Positions 10,076 to 21,566 of a DNA stretch of 64,000 nucleotides are shown piece by piece. Both the position numbers and the translations under genes were made by a program. The notes under the pieces were generated by a model that worked only from the letters and a program-made list of their open reading frames with translations, searched no databases and was not told the origin of the DNA. Each line of letters begins with the position of its first letter. The first letter of the stretch is position 1. This stretch comes from Flavobacteriales bacterium (lineage in GTDB: Bacteria; Bacteroidota; Bacteroidia; NS11-12g; UBA955). The stretch lies in contig NSIM01000001.1 of NCBI GenBank assembly GCA_002737705.1, forward strand, positions 130,472 through 194,471, given 5' to 3'.

Positions 10076-11368
10076 ATGAGGCCAGGCATTTTTTTTACAA
10101 TTGTGTTTTTTATGGGATTCTGGAACAAAGCAGAAGCCAATAAAGACTCAATTCTTCGGGCATGCAATGCAATTTATGAGGCAGACATTCGGACCATAAG
10201 GTTTTATCAACAAAGCAGTGGTTTCCCTTTTCCGATGATGGGTTTGGGGAGTTCCGATGGATTGGTTCTCGAGTTTGATCAAATTAAAAGCGAGCGCGAT
10301 TTTTACCAATATACCCTCATTCATTGCGATGCTAAGTGGAATCCTACGCCGCTATCCCGCACCCAATCTTTGGATGGTATGGGCTATGAAAATATTGAGA
10401 ATACCCAGTTTTCTTCGGGTACATTGATGCAATACACCCACTATTCTGTTGTGCTACCGAGCGATCAGGTTAAACCAAAATTGAGTGGAAATTATCTTCT
10501 ATTGGTATACCGAAATTTTGATGAAAAAGACATTGTTTTTTCTCGCCGAATGATGGTTGTGGCTAACAAGGGATCTATTCAGATGGAGGTGATGCAATCG
10601 CGGCAAGTAGAATTGCGCAGTTCGCACCAACAGATTAATTTCACTTTTAGTAAAAATGCCGATTACTTTATTCCCAATGCCATGCAGGATGTAAAAACTG
10701 TTATCTTGCGCAATGGCGATTGGAACGATGCCATTGCTGGCTTGAAACCCTTATTTATTGTTGGCAACGAGATAAAGTATAACCATCAAATTGGAAACCA
10801 GATGGATGGATTGAATCAATACCGGTTTTTTGATATTCGTACTTTTAGAAGTTCAACAGCAGGGGTAAAACAGAGATTGAATATTGACAATCAAAAACAT
10901 GTGATTTTGGTAAATGATAAGACACGGCAGTTTGAGCGCTATTTCAACTGGGCCGATTATAATGGAAGGGTTTTATACGACAACAGAGATTTGCCCACCC
11001 CCAAAGGAACTTCCTTTGAGAGCGATTATTGCTTTGTGCATTTTGCCGTTTTATCTGAGTCTGAATTGCCCGATCCGGTATATGTATTTGGCGAATTAAG
11101 CGATTGGCGGGTTTTGGAGTCGCACCGAATGTATTTCAACCCAGACAATAAAGCCTATGAAGCGGTGATTCCACTAAAACAGGGGTACTACAACTATATC
11201 TATGGTGTCTTGGATGAAAAAAACAGACGCTTGCATTTCAAGGAATTTGAAGGAAATCATTCTGAAACAGAAAATAATTATATGGTATTGGTATACCACA
11301 AAAATCCGGGAATGGGGTATGATGAGTTGATTGGGTATGGACTCAAAAATAGCACTTCAGTGAAGTGA
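10076..11368 (+). CDS. DUF5103 protein, T9SS plug protein
   Basis: A 430-residue exported protein with an N-terminal signal peptide (about residues 1-21, ending near KAEA). The DUF5103 pattern is clear: FDQIKSERDFYQYTLIHCDAKWNPTPLS, then GNYLLLVYRNFDEKDIVFSRRMMVV, and a late segment VYVFGELSDWR. In Flavobacterium, the Plug protein of this family closes the periplasmic face of the SprA translocon of the type IX secretion system; that role is transferred from the family. Its presence agrees with the T9SS cargo proteins at 48-63 kb. It is convergent with the glycosyltransferase gene, one base apart. Confidence 0.8.
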   Translation: MRPGIFFTIVFFMGFWNKAEANKDSILRACNAIYEADIRTIRFYQQSSGFPFPMMGLGSSDGLVLEFDQIKSERDFYQYTLIHCDAKWNPTPLSRTQSLDGMGYENIENTQFSSGTLMQYTHYSVVLPSDQVKPKLSGNYLLLVYRNFDEKDIVFSRRMMVVANKGSIQMEVMQSRQVELRSSHQQINFTFSKNADYFIPNAMQDVKTVILRNGDWNDAIAGLKPLFIVGNEIKYNHQIGNQMDGLNQYRFFDIRTFRSSTAGVKQRLNIDNQKHVILVNDKTRQFERYFNWADYNGRVLYDNRDLPTPKGTSFESDYCFVHFAVLSESELPDPVYVFGELSDWRVLESHRMYFNPDNKAYEAVIPLKQGYYNYIYGVLDEKNRRLHFKEFEGNHSETENNYMVLVYHKNPGMGYDELIGYGLKNSTSVK

Positions 11369-11369
11369 G

Positions 11370-13139
11370 TTAGTGCCCGCTCGTACTCTTCAACATCGCA
11401 GGTTTTGTGAGTGCACGCCAGGCGTTTTCGCTTGGAATTTTGTATAGATATAAGCCGTTATAGGTATGTCCGAATGCAGCGGTAAATGCCCATCGGGGTT
11501 TTATCATTAGGCTATCGATGGTTTGAAGAAAGGGCACTTGTTTGGGACCTACCCGGGAAAGAAAATACCGCGGTATATTGGGGTTGAAAGGAAAATGTTG
11601 GGGGTAAAATTCAAATCCATAAGTCCAATGTTTTGCTTGTGGTGTTTGGGCCAACCAGTATTCTGCAATGGGCTCACCGAGAATTTCACCCCCACCCATT
11701 TGGTTGAGATTGTTGTTCAGGAATTCGATGGCCGTGCTAGGATTTCTCTCAGGGCTTTGCAAAATAGCCACTGTGTGACGGATTACATAGGGAAATAGCA
11801 GTAAAATTACGCCTGTTCCAACCACTAATTTGCGCAAAAAAGGTGAGCTCCACTCGGGGAATAAGTTCCCATTAGAAACTCCAGGTCGGGTATGAATGGC
11901 AATGAAAATCTCGCGCCTAACCCTGGGTTTGTGGGTGTAAAATAAAACCACAAATACCAGTAGTCCCAGCATGTTTTGGATCGGGTAATAGCGGTGTTGC
12001 GGGGCTAGCAGCATTGCTGCAGGAATCGAAAATGACAGAAATAGTATCGGAATCAGTGTATAAACTTCGCGCGTGTGAGGGTGTGAATCTTTGTTTTTAT
12101 TCAACAAGTTTCGCCAAAATGGTGCTAGGGATTTGTATTGTTTGAATAGCAAATAGAAGGAGGCTATCCAGGCCATACAATGTAGAATAATCGTATAGGG
12201 CTGTTCGAGGGTATAGGGGACAAATCGGGTGTAAAAAAATCCGACAATGTTTTCAAGGAAAGAATTTGCTTGGTGGTCTCTGGCTTGGAAGGAAATTTGT
12301 GCAAACAGGTTATGCCACTCGGGCTTAACGCTCACTATAAAGAGAAGAAACGGAGCCAATAACCCAGTGATAAAAGACACAATAGAAAGCCCGGTTTGGC
12401 GATTTTCTTGTTGGATACATTCTTTGATTAGCCACAGGCTGGAAACAAAGACTATGGGCCAAGTATAGAGGTGTGCCATGGCCAGGGATCCTAAAACCAA
12501 TCCAAGAAAGACCATCTGTTTGGCGAATGTATAGGGTTTGTTTTTTTGAATGGAAGCTTCACCCAATTGTAGGGGCGGCGGCAATTTCTGAATACCATAG
12601 ATTAAACCCAGTAGCAGTAGCATTACCAATACTTCGACCCGCATACTTCTGGAGATTTCAGCTGTCGATTTGTCTAAAAGAAAAATGGCCGTAAACAACA
12701 AAGCCAAACCATGAATTACGGATTCCAAAGAGGAATTCATGGCGGGGTTTTTGGGAATTTTGTTGGGATTTAAAATGGCCAATACGATGCAATAAAAAAG
12801 ACAACCCGAAATGAGTTGAAACAACAGAAAAGGCAATCGAACCATCCATATACTTTTGCCCACATAAAGCCAAAGAGTATGCCAGCCTTCGATGAGGGGG
12901 GGATAGCTTAAGAAATGTGTTTCTGCACCTGGGTTGGGCCATAAACGAGATGCGTATTCGCCTGTAGCATGCCAAACCAAGGCGGGATCCAAATTTTGCA
13001 CTTCATCGGTCCAAGCAATCGGCAATCGATCGAGGTTTATCAATCCCATCAGGCCATAGATCCCTAAGAGTAACCCTATCCATCGTTTTGGGAAAATCAA
13101 TTTTTGGCGATCATGGGTTTGACTGGGTGGCCATTTCAT
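11370..13139 (-). CDS. GT-C fold membrane glycosyltransferase (PMT/ArnT-like)
   Basis: A 589-residue polytopic membrane protein with roughly 11 hydrophobic segments. The first membrane helix (IGLLLGIYGLMGLINL) is followed by AWTDEVQNLDPAL, the acidic Asp-Glu loop typical of GT-C lipid-phosphate-sugar transferases of the family-39/ArnT kind. The C-terminal soluble part contains GEPIAEYWLAQTP. Such enzymes move sugars from a polyprenyl-phosphate donor to lipid or protein on the periplasmic face. Donor and acceptor are unknown. About 175 bases between it and the biotin carrier gene hold nothing I recognise. Confidence 0.7.
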   Translation of the reverse strand: MKWPPSQTHDRQKLIFPKRWIGLLLGIYGLMGLINLDRLPIAWTDEVQNLDPALVWHATGEYASRLWPNPGAETHFLSYPPLIEGWHTLWLYVGKSIWMVRLPFLLFQLISGCLFYCIVLAILNPNKIPKNPAMNSSLESVIHGLALLFTAIFLLDKSTAEISRSMRVEVLVMLLLLGLIYGIQKLPPPLQLGEASIQKNKPYTFAKQMVFLGLVLGSLAMAHLYTWPIVFVSSLWLIKECIQQENRQTGLSIVSFITGLLAPFLLFIVSVKPEWHNLFAQISFQARDHQANSFLENIVGFFYTRFVPYTLEQPYTIILHCMAWIASFYLLFKQYKSLAPFWRNLLNKNKDSHPHTREVYTLIPILFLSFSIPAAMLLAPQHRYYPIQNMLGLLVFVVLFYTHKPRVRREIFIAIHTRPGVSNGNLFPEWSSPFLRKLVVGTGVILLLFPYVIRHTVAILQSPERNPSTAIEFLNNNLNQMGGGEILGEPIAEYWLAQTPQAKHWTYGFEFYPQHFPFNPNIPRYFLSRVGPKQVPFLQTIDSLMIKPRWAFTAAFGHTYNGLYLYKIPSENAWRALTKPAMLKSTSGH

Positions 13140-13314
13140 AGTGTATTTTACAATTGTCGTTGTTTGAAATAAATAGTTAGCCTAAACGGCAGTATAAATG
13201 AATTGTGTTTTTGATTCGATGAGAACCTTGTCCAATGGTGGTGCATGTATAAGTTACGCTAACAATCCTTTGGCTTTGAATGGGTATCGATATAACTGCG
13301 ACTGCCCAATCGGA

Positions 13315-13806
13315 CTATTCGAAGCGAATCAAAACAAGGTTTTTATCAACGGCCTGTCCTTTGCAGATTTCGATTGAGGCAACAACCCCTGCAGTGGGAG
13401 ATTTGATGGCATTTTCCATTTTCATGGCTTCCAATATCAACAATTTTTCACCCAATTCTACTTGTTGTCCTGGGACCACCAAAATATCCAATACCAAACC
13501 GGGCATCGGTGCTTTCAGCAATGAAATTTTCGATTGCAATGCATTTTCTAAACCCATCGTTTTCAGTAATTCATCCATCGGTTCGGTAATCGCTGCCACA
13601 TAATTTTGGTTTTTGTATTGCAGCCTAACTGTTTTGGCTTGCCTATCAATACCAAGACAGCGCAACTCAATGGTTTGGCTTGGGCTTTGGACGAGGAGTG
13701 TATTGGCGTCTTGGAAAATAAAAGCAACGGCTTCTGCATTGGCAGTTACCCAGTGATTGTCTTTTTTTACCAGGGTAATACTCCGGTTTTGAATATCAAC
13801 TTTCAT
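13315..13806 (-). CDS. Biotin carboxyl carrier protein of an acyl-CoA carboxylase
   Basis: A 163-residue protein. A barrel-like N-terminal region leads to a biotinyl domain (about 98-163) with the canonical site EAMKMEN; Lys129 is the predicted biotinylated residue. Conserved MPGLVLDILVVPGQ precedes it and IEICKGQAV follows. It carries the carboxyl group between a biotin carboxylase and a carboxyltransferase, probably of the acetyl/propionyl-CoA kind. Its start is 3 bases after the stop of the polyprenyl synthase gene, so the two are co-transcribed. The only biotin carboxylase in the window is 28 kb away (41646); pairing is inference. No carboxyltransferase subunit is in the window. Confidence 0.88.
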   Translation of the reverse strand: MKVDIQNRSITLVKKDNHWVTANAEAVAFIFQDANTLLVQSPSQTIELRCLGIDRQAKTVRLQYKNQNYVAAITEPMDELLKTMGLENALQSKISLLKAPMPGLVLDILVVPGQQVELGEKLLILEAMKMENAIKSPTAGVVASIEICKGQAVDKNLVLIRFE

Positions 13807-13808
13807 GG

Positions 13809-14786
13809 TTATTGGGTTCTGTCAATTACAAAATTAACCAGTTTTTGTAGGCTTTGTTTGTGCTGTTTTTCGGCGGGGATAGATTCCAATATTTCAAAAG
13901 CCCGATCGCGGAATTCATCCATTTTCCCACGGGAGTATGACATTCCTCCGTGGGCGGTAATGAACGATACAATGTCCTTCATTTTTTGCGCGGTATTGTC
14001 CTCGCTGCGAATGAGTTTTTTTATCTTTTGGACATCCCTGCTGCTGGCTTTTGAAAAAGCATGAATGATGGGCAGGGTTAGTTTGCGTCCCTTAATATCT
14101 ATACCAGATGGTTTTCCGGCTTTGTTGTCACCAAAATCGAATAGGTCATCGCGAATTTGAAATGCCAATCCAACCTGCTCGCCAAAATTGCGCATATTTT
14201 TCTGTACTTCGGTATCGAGTGTGGTTGAGGCTGCTCCAATTTCACAGCAGCAGGCAAATAATGCAGCCGTTTTTTGTTTGATGATATGAAAATAGACATC
14301 TTCAGTAACATTCATGAAACGGGCACGCTCTAGTTGCTGTAATTCTCCCTCGCTCATATCTTTTACTGCCTTAGAAAGTATTTCGAGCATGTCGAAATCT
14401 CGGTGCTCTACGGCAAGCAACAAGCCCTGTGAAAGCAAATAATCACCCACCAAGACGGAAACTTTATTTTTCCAGAGCGCATTGATACTCCAAAATCCCC
14501 GGCGTTGAAAACTGTCGTCTACCACATCATCATGAACGAGACTTGCAGTGTGTAACAATTCTACCAGAGAAGCCCCGCGATAGGTTCTGATATTGATATC
14601 TCCAAACAGCTTGGCAGCATACATGACAAACAGCGGTCGAATTTGCTTCCCCTTTTGCTTGACGATATAGGACAAGATTGTGTTTAAAAGGGGTAAACGT
14701 GTTTTCATGCTCTGTTTGAACATGAATTCGAAGGCTTTGAGCTCTTTTTCTATGGGGATTTTTAGTTCGTTTATCGACACGCTCAT
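13809..14786 (-). CDS. Polyprenyl diphosphate synthase
   Basis: Trans-isoprenyl diphosphate synthase of 325 residues. The first aspartate-rich motif is DDVVDD at residues 86-91 and the second is IRDDLFDF near 210; GKQIRPLFV and GGMSYSRGKM are also typical. It probably makes the octaprenyl-range chain for menaquinone (IspB-like), but chain length cannot be read from sequence alone. I start at ATG 14786, which lies 10 bases after a perfect TACCTTTG box, rather than at the longer frame to 14849. The biotin carrier gene follows immediately. Confidence 0.9.
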   Translation of the reverse strand: MSVSINELKIPIEKELKAFEFMFKQSMKTRLPLLNTILSYIVKQKGKQIRPLFVMYAAKLFGDINIRTYRGASLVELLHTASLVHDDVVDDSFQRRGFWSINALWKNKVSVLVGDYLLSQGLLLAVEHRDFDMLEILSKAVKDMSEGELQQLERARFMNVTEDVYFHIIKQKTAALFACCCEIGAASTTLDTEVQKNMRNFGEQVGLAFQIRDDLFDFGDNKAGKPSGIDIKGRKLTLPIIHAFSKASSRDVQKIKKLIRSEDNTAQKMKDIVSFITAHGGMSYSRGKMDEFRDRAFEILESIPAEKQHKQSLQKLVNFVIDRTQ

Positions 14787-14796
14787 TTTGTATATA

Positions 14797-14804
14797 CAAA
14801 GGTA
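14797..14804 (-). promoter_or_regulatory. -7 promoter box for the polyprenyl synthase gene
   Basis: TACCTTTG on the minus strand, 10 bases before the ATG at 14786. It is one half of a divergent promoter pair with 14809-14816. Confidence 0.6.
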
Positions 14805-14808
14805 ATAA

Positions 14809-14816
14809 TATCTTTG
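14809..14816 (+). promoter_or_regulatory. -7 promoter box for the lipoprotein gene
   Basis: TATCTTTG on the plus strand, 32 bases before the TTG start at 14849. Only 4 bases separate it from the minus-strand box, so the two promoters probably exclude each other. Confidence 0.55.
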
Positions 14817-14833
14817 TGTGTAATAGAATTTAG

Positions 14834-16125
<1,292 letters not shown>

Positions 16126-16354
16126 GGTTTGAGACGAACTAAGGGTTTGGTGTGGTAGAAAAAAATTTATATTCTGTGAAAGTCGGCCCAAGCATAAGGA
16201 CAACACAAAGAAAATACATTTTTCTATTTTTTGTCTTGAAGGCAGTTCAAGGGCGGATGTTTCGATTTTTAGTGGAGTGTCTATTTTTTCATTCAAATGC
16301 AACTTATTAATAAGCAATATGATGCACGAAGAAGCCTATTTTTATTGACTCCAT

Positions 16355-16367
16355 GTGTTGTCAACAC
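16355..16367. promoter_or_regulatory. Perfect palindrome, possible operator upstream of nrdJ
   Basis: GTGTTGTCAACAC is a perfect inverted repeat around a central T. It lies about 75 bases upstream of the promoter box for the reductase. It does not match the NrdR box as I know it. An operator role is inference. Confidence 0.3.
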
Positions 16368-16441
16368 CCTGAATCTATTGTCAGTAAGGGTTTGCCGTAT
16401 TTGTGTGGAAAACATCTTTTAAAATCTTTCAAGTACTACAA

Positions 16442-16449
16442 TAGATTTG
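16442..16449 (+). promoter_or_regulatory. -7 promoter box for nrdJ
   Basis: TAGATTTG matches TAnnTTTG, 57 bases before the ATG at 16507. Confidence 0.5.
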
Positions 16450-16506
16450 TTATTCACACCAGAGTTTTACATATCAAAAGCACCCAGCATACCAATCGAT
16501 TTAACA

Positions 16507-19500
16507 ATGAGCCAGCAAAAAGTAAACAACAAAGGGTTAAATTTTACCCGACAGAATACCCTCGACGGAGTTTCTCCCTTCAAGCAATTCAATTACGATT
16601 ACCGCACATCGGTGATTAAAAAACCCGATGGAAGTATCGTCTTTGAGATGAAAAATGTTGAGGTTCCGGAAGGATGGAGTCAGGTGGCAACCGACATTTT
16701 GGCTCAGAAATATTTGCGCAAGGCTGGTGTGCCACAAGAAGATGGTAGTTTGGGCTGCGAAACATCCGTAAACCAAGTGGTTCATCGTTTGGCTGATTGC
16801 TGGAAATCATGGGGTGAGAAGCATGCCTATTTTGAATCGAGTAGCGATGCACAGGTCTTTTATGATGAGTTGGTATTTTCATTGTTGAACCAAGAATCAG
16901 CACCCAATTCTCCCCAGTGGTTTAATACGGGCTTGCACAATAGTTACGCGATTACTGGAAAACCCCAAGGACACTATTTTGTGGATCCTGAAACCGAAAA
17001 ATTGTTGAAAAGCACCTCAGCATATGAACGTCCCCAGCCCCATGCCTGTTTTATTTTATCGGTTGATGATGACCTGGTAAATGAGGGTGGGATCATGGAT
17101 TTATGGGTTCGTGAAGCCAGAATCTTTAAATATGGATCGGGTGTAGGAACCAATTATAGCCGGATTCGCGGCAGTGGAGAAAAACTCAGTGGTGGTGGAA
17201 CCAGTTCGGGTTTAATGAGCTTTTTGAAGATTGGAGACCGCGCTGCGGGTGCCATTAAAAGTGGAGGAACCACCCGTCGTGCAGCCAAAATGGTATGTTT
17301 AGACCTCGATCATCCTGAATGCATGGCCTTTATCAAATGGAAGAGTGAAGAAGAGAAAAAAGTGGCCTCTTTGATCAAAGACGGCTATTCTAACGATTAT
17401 GAAGGAGAGGCATACAATACTGTATCGGGTCAAAACAGCAACAATTCATTGCGGATTCCCAACAAGTTCTTTCACAATTTAGAGAAGGGGGAAGACTGGA
17501 ATTTTACGGCGCGATCTACCGGTGAGGTGATGCATTCTTTGCCAGCCAGTGAGGTTTGGGATGTCATCGGAAACGCGGCTTGGGCGTGTGCAGATCCCGG
17601 AGTTCAATACGATGATTCGATCAACGATTGGCATACTTGCCCGGAAGGCGGCCGTATCAATGCGTCAAATCCTTGCAGTGAATATATGTTCTTAGACAAT
17701 ACCGCTTGTAATTTGGCGTCCCTCAACTTGCGCAAGTTCTTCAATGAAGAAACCAAACAATTTGATATCGAAAAATTTGAATATGCCACCCGTCTCTGGA
17801 CCACCGTATTGGAAATTTCAGTTTTGATGGCACAATTCCCCAGCAAAGAAGTGGCACAATTGAGCTACGATTACCGCACATTGGGCTTGGGATATGCCAA
17901 TATCGGCTCTGTGTTGATGAGTGCAGGGATTCCATACGATAGCCCAGAAGCCACCGCAATCTGTGGTGCTGTTTCGGCAATATTAACCGGAATATCCTAT
18001 GCTACATCTGCCGAAATGGCGGCAGTAAAAGGCCCGTTCCGCATGTATGAAAAGAATAAAAAGCACATGCTTCGCGTTGTTCGAAACCACCGCTATGCTG
18101 CTTACAATACTCCTTTGGCTTTTGAAGGTCTTGGCATAAACCCAGTGTGTTTGGATGAAAAAAATTGTCCAGATTATTTGTTGAATGCTGCGTGTAATGC
18201 TTGGGACAAAGCCGTTCAGTGGGGTGAGAAATACGGATTCCGCAATGCGCAGTCTACCGTTATTGCGCCCACTGGAACCATTGGTCTATTAATGGATTGT
18301 GACACCACAGGTATCGAGCCCGATTTCGCCTTGGTTAAATACAAGAAACTTTCGGGCGGCGGGTATTTTAAAATTGTAAACCAAACTGTACCGGTAGCCT
18401 TAAAACACCTTGGCTACGATGAAACCCAAACCCAAGAAATCGTAAACTATGCAAAAGGCTACCAAACTTTTGTTGGGGCTCCGCATATTAACCACGAAAG
18501 TTTAACTGCATTGGGATTCAACGAAACTGACTTGGAGAAGATCGAGTCAGAAGCGCCAATGGCATTTGAAATTGGGTATGTATTCAACCAATATTCTTTG
18601 GGAGAAGAAACCCTCAAACGCCTGGATTTTAGCCCCGAACAATACAATAACCCCCGATTTAACATCTTGCAAGCCCTTGGATTTAGCAAAGACCAAATGG
18701 CCGAATGCAATGACTATGTATCCGGAACAATGACCATTGAGGGAGCACCTCACCTCAAAAAAGAGCACTACCCTGTATTTGATTGTGCCAATAAATGTGG
18801 CAACAAAGGCGTTCGTTTTATCCCTGCTGCAGCGCATATACGCATGATGGCTGCTGCCCAGCCTTTTATTTCTGGTGCAATTAGCAAAACAATTAACTTA
18901 CCCAATGAAGCCACCGTTGATGAAATCAAAGAATGTTATAAATTGAGTTGGAGTTTGGGATTGAAAGCCAATGCTATTTACCGCGATGGGTCTAAACTCA
19001 GCCAACCCCTCAGCAATAAATCTGAAACAGCCGATGACAACAAGGAAGAAGCCAATACCCGTTCTGACAATGTCATCGGGGGTAACACAGTTCTCCACAA
19101 TGCGGGTGAGTTTACCCCAGAGATGGTTTTGGAGGCCGCAAAGCGCATATTGAACGAAAGTACCGATACCAAATTCAAACGCCAACTCTCAAATATCGTT
19201 GAGAAAAAACGCTTGCCCAACCGCAGAAATGGATTTACCCAAAAGGGTCGTGTGGGTGGACAAACAATTTTTGTTCGTACGGGGGAATATGACGATGGCA
19301 CCTTGGGTGAAATTTTTATCGACATGCACAAAGAAGGAGCAAGTTTCCGAAGTCTGATGAATTGTTTTTCAATAGCCGTCTCGGTGGGGTTGCAATACGG
19401 AGTTCCGTTGGAAGAATTCGTAGACAAATTTGCTTTTACTCGGTTTGAGCCCAGCGGCATGGTAGAAGGCCATCCCAATGTAAAGAATGCTACCTCAATT

Positions 19501-19872
19501 GTCGATTATATTTTTAGATTATTGGGCTTCGAGTACTTGCGCCGCGAAGATTTGGTTCAGATAAAACCGATTGATTTACGGGCACCTGAAATAGCAGAAA
19601 TACCCGTAATAAGTGAATTCCGACCCAGCTTTAATCCTGAGCCCGAACCCATTGTATCTACCATTGCATCACCCATTGGTTCTACTATTGATTTTCCGGC
19701 TGCCGAAGCCATGTCGGCCCCAGAGCCCTTGGCAAGCAAGAAAGACATGCAAGATTATCTGCGTGAGATTCAAACAGATGCACCTTCTTGCAATGTTTGC
19801 GGTCATATTACTGTTCGAAGTGGGGTTTGTTACAAGTGCTTGAACTGTGGAAACAGTTTGGGTTGCAGTTAA
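16507..19872 (+). CDS. nrdJ: Adenosylcobalamin-dependent (class II) ribonucleotide reductase
   Basis: A 1121-residue enzyme that makes deoxyribonucleotides using adenosylcobalamin. The core includes [25 protein letters not shown], the active-site peptide [19 protein letters not shown] and [19 protein letters not shown]. The C-terminal region (from about residue 960) has [20 protein letters not shown], and the tail carries a cysteine cluster (CNVCG, then [13 protein letters not shown]) typical of the large TIGR02504 form. I use ATG 16507 because upstream codons lack family similarity. No class I subunits are in the window. The cell therefore needs B12; this agrees with TonB-dependent uptake but no B12 transporter is identifiable here. 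Confidence 0.95.
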   Translation: MSQQKVNNKGLNFTRQNTLDGVSPFKQFNYDYRTSVIKKPDGSIVFEMKNVEVPEGWSQVATDILAQKYLRKAGVPQEDGSLGCETSVNQVVHRLADCWKSWGEKHAYFESSSDAQVFYDELVFSLLNQESAPNSPQWFNTGLHNSYAITGKPQGHYFVDPETEKLLKSTSAYERPQPHACFILSVDDDLVNEGGIMDLWVREARIFKYGSGVGTNYSRIRGSGEKLSGGGTSSGLMSFLKIGDRAAGAIKSGGTTRRAAKMVCLDLDHPECMAFIKWKSEEEKKVASLIKDGYSNDYEGEAYNTVSGQNSNNSLRIPNKFFHNLEKGEDWNFTARSTGEVMHSLPASEVWDVIGNAAWACADPGVQYDDSINDWHTCPEGGRINASNPCSEYMFLDNTACNLASLNLRKFFNEETKQFDIEKFEYATRLWTTVLEISVLMAQFPSKEVAQLSYDYRTLGLGYANIGSVLMSAGIPYDSPEATAICGAVSAILTGISYATSAEMAAVKGPFRMYEKNKKHMLRVVRNHRYAAYNTPLAFEGLGINPVCLDEKNCPDYLLNAACNAWDKAVQWGEKYGFRNAQSTVIAPTGTIGLLMDCDTTGIEPDFALVKYKKLSGGGYFKIVNQTVPVALKHLGYDETQTQEIVNYAKGYQTFVGAPHINHESLTALGFNETDLEKIESEAPMAFEIGYVFNQYSLGEETLKRLDFSPEQYNNPRFNILQALGFSKDQMAECNDYVSGTMTIEGAPHLKKEHYPVFDCANKCGNKGVRFIPAAAHIRMMAAAQPFISGAISKTINLPNEATVDEIKECYKLSWSLGLKANAIYRDGSKLSQPLSNKSETADDNKEEANTRSDNVIGGNTVLHNAGEFTPEMVLEAAKRILNESTDTKFKRQLSNIVEKKRLPNRRNGFTQKGRVGGQTIFVRTGEYDDGTLGEIFIDMHKEGASFRSLMNCFSIAVSVGLQYGVPLEEFVDKFAFTRFEPSGMVEGHPNVKNATSIVDYIFRLLGFEYLRREDLVQIKPIDLRAPEIAEIPVISEFRPSFNPEPEPIVSTIASPIGSTIDFPAAEAMSAPEPLASKKDMQDYLREIQTDAPSCNVCGHITVRSGVCYKCLNCGNSLGCS

Positions 19873-19968
19873 CAGCTCCGGGTAAAAATGTAAAATCTCA
19901 GTTAGAACCTGGGCTTAGGTTTTGGGATTGTGGTGGGTTTTTTTCAATCTGCTTAAACAATATAGCAC

Positions 19969-20000
19969 AAAAAAACCTGCGGCATCGCTGCGGTTTTTTT
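19969..20000. terminator. Bidirectional intrinsic terminator after nrdJ
   Basis: A run of A, then CC, an unpaired T, GCGGC, loop ATC, GCTGC, GG and seven T. The stem pairs through the A and T runs, so it could stop transcription from either side. It lies about 95 bases after the nrdJ stop. Confidence 0.75.
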
Positions 20001-20047
20001 GGCTTCCGATACCATGAAAATTATCAAAAGCCTCGGTTCAAAAGAAT

Positions 20048-20055
20048 TAACTTTG
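20048..20055 (+). promoter_or_regulatory. -7 promoter box for proS
   Basis: TAACTTTG matches TAnnTTTG, about 15 bases before the proS ATG at 20071. Confidence 0.55.
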
Positions 20056-20070
20056 CAATGAGTTCAACCT

Positions 20071-21549
20071 ATGGCTTTTGAAAAAGTAAAACGCAGCGAA
20101 AATTATAGCGAATGGTATAATAACCTGGTTAAAAATGCCGACATGGCCGAACACAGTGCGGTGAAAGGCTGTATGGTTATTAAACCCTACGGGTATGCCA
20201 TTTGGGAGAAAATGCAAGCCCAACTAGATTTTATGTTCAAGGAAACGGGTCATTCAAATGCGTATTTTCCCCTGTTTGTGCCCAAAAGTTTGTTTGAGAA
20301 AGAAGAAAAAAATGCAGCTGGATTTGCCAAAGAATGTGCTGTTGTTACCCACTATCGTCTTAAATCGAACCCGGATAAAGAAGGATCGTTGATGGTTGAT
20401 CCAGAGAGTAAATTGGAAGAAGAATTGGTGGTACGCCCAACCTCTGAAGCCATTATTTGGAATACCTATAAAAATTGGATTCAAAGCTACCGAGACCTCC
20501 CTATTTTGATTAACCAATGGGCCAATGTAGTTCGTTGGGAAATGCGCACACGTCTGTTTCTAAGGACGGCTGAATTTTTGTGGCAGGAAGGCCATACAGC
20601 CCATGCTACAAGAGATGAGGCCTTGGAAGAAACAAAAAAAATGCTCGATGTGTATGCCGAATTTTCAGAAAAGTTTATGGCAATTCCAGTCATTAGGGGA
20701 ATTAAAACAGAAAATGAGCGGTTTGCTGGTGCCGACGATACCTATACCATTGAAGGTATGATGCAGGATGGTAAGGCGCTTCAAATGGGCACAAGTCATT
20801 TTTTGGGACAGAATTTTGCCAAGGCATTTGACGTAAAATTTCAGACCAAAGAGGGCAATCTAGAATATGTTTGGGCCAGCAGTTGGGGCGTTTCTACCAG
20901 GCTTATGGGCGCACTTATTATGGTTCACAGCGATGATGAAGGATTGGTTTTGCCGCCCAAATTGGCACCCATTCACGTGGTTATCGTTCCGGTATACCGC
21001 AGCCAAGAGGAAATGCTAAGCATTGCTGCTGCGATGAAACCCTTGATGGCAATATTGAAATCGAGTGGTTATACCGTAAAATTGGATGATCGTGATACCT
21101 ATAAACCTGGCTATAAGTTTGCAGAATGGGAGTTGAAAGGTGTACCGGTTCGGATTGCTGTGGGTCCGCGCGATCTAGATTCTAAAACTGCCGAAGTGGT
21201 TCGTCGTGATACAAAAGAAAAATCAATCGTTCCGATGGACGATTTATACACCCATATTTGCACATTGCTGTTGGATATTCAAGAAAATTTATACCGCCGT
21301 GCAGAGCAAGTGCGTTCTGTGAAAACATTCCTTGCCGATACTTGGGATGAATTTTTGGACGTAGTCAATGTAAAAGAAGGCTTTGCCATGGCCCACTGGG
21401 ATGGAAGTGCCGAAACTGAAACAAAAATCAAAGCATTAAGCAAGGCAAGCATTCGTTGTATTCCATTAGACCAAATTCAGGAAGAAGGGGTTTGTGTATT
21501 TTCTGGAAAACCCAGCAAAGGGCGTGTGGTATTCTCAAAAGCCTATTAA
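20071..21549 (+). CDS. proS: Prolyl-tRNA synthetase, archaeal/eukaryotic-like (type 3)
   Basis: A 492-residue class II aminoacyl-tRNA synthetase. The catalytic core has [17 protein letters not shown] near the start, [10 protein letters not shown], the motif-2 region [25 protein letters not shown] and the motif-3 region [21 protein letters not shown]. The anticodon-binding domain begins near [10 protein letters not shown]. The short form without the bacterial editing insertion identifies type 3. The C-terminal part ends FSKAY. It is monocistronic between the terminator and the convergent EamA gene. Confidence 0.95.
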   Translation: MAFEKVKRSENYSEWYNNLVKNADMAEHSAVKGCMVIKPYGYAIWEKMQAQLDFMFKETGHSNAYFPLFVPKSLFEKEEKNAAGFAKECAVVTHYRLKSNPDKEGSLMVDPESKLEEELVVRPTSEAIIWNTYKNWIQSYRDLPILINQWANVVRWEMRTRLFLRTAEFLWQEGHTAHATRDEALEETKKMLDVYAEFSEKFMAIPVIRGIKTENERFAGADDTYTIEGMMQDGKALQMGTSHFLGQNFAKAFDVKFQTKEGNLEYVWASSWGVSTRLMGALIMVHSDDEGLVLPPKLAPIHVVIVPVYRSQEEMLSIAAAMKPLMAILKSSGYTVKLDDRDTYKPGYKFAEWELKGVPVRIAVGPRDLDSKTAEVVRRDTKEKSIVPMDDLYTHICTLLLDIQENLYRRAEQVRSVKTFLADTWDEFLDVVNVKEGFAMAHWDGSAETETKIKALSKASIRCIPLDQIQEEGVCVFSGKPSKGRVVFSKAY

Positions 21550-21566
21550 GTAAGTGTACAAGGCCA

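Larger units (their letters stand above)
16126..16506. other. Intergenic stretch upstream of the ribonucleotide reductase gene
   Basis: About 380 bases without a convincing gene. It contains the possible N-terminal extension of the minus-strand membrane protein, a 13-base palindrome at 16355-16367 and a promoter box at 16442-16449. I looked for a cobalamin riboswitch, which would suit a B12-dependent enzyme, and did not find a B12-box-like sequence. Confidence 0.5.

Noticed and set aside
16318-16506. Cobalamin riboswitch upstream of the B12-dependent reductase
   Set aside because: No B12-box-like sequence or plausible long fold was seen, and the distance from promoter box to start is only 57 bases.
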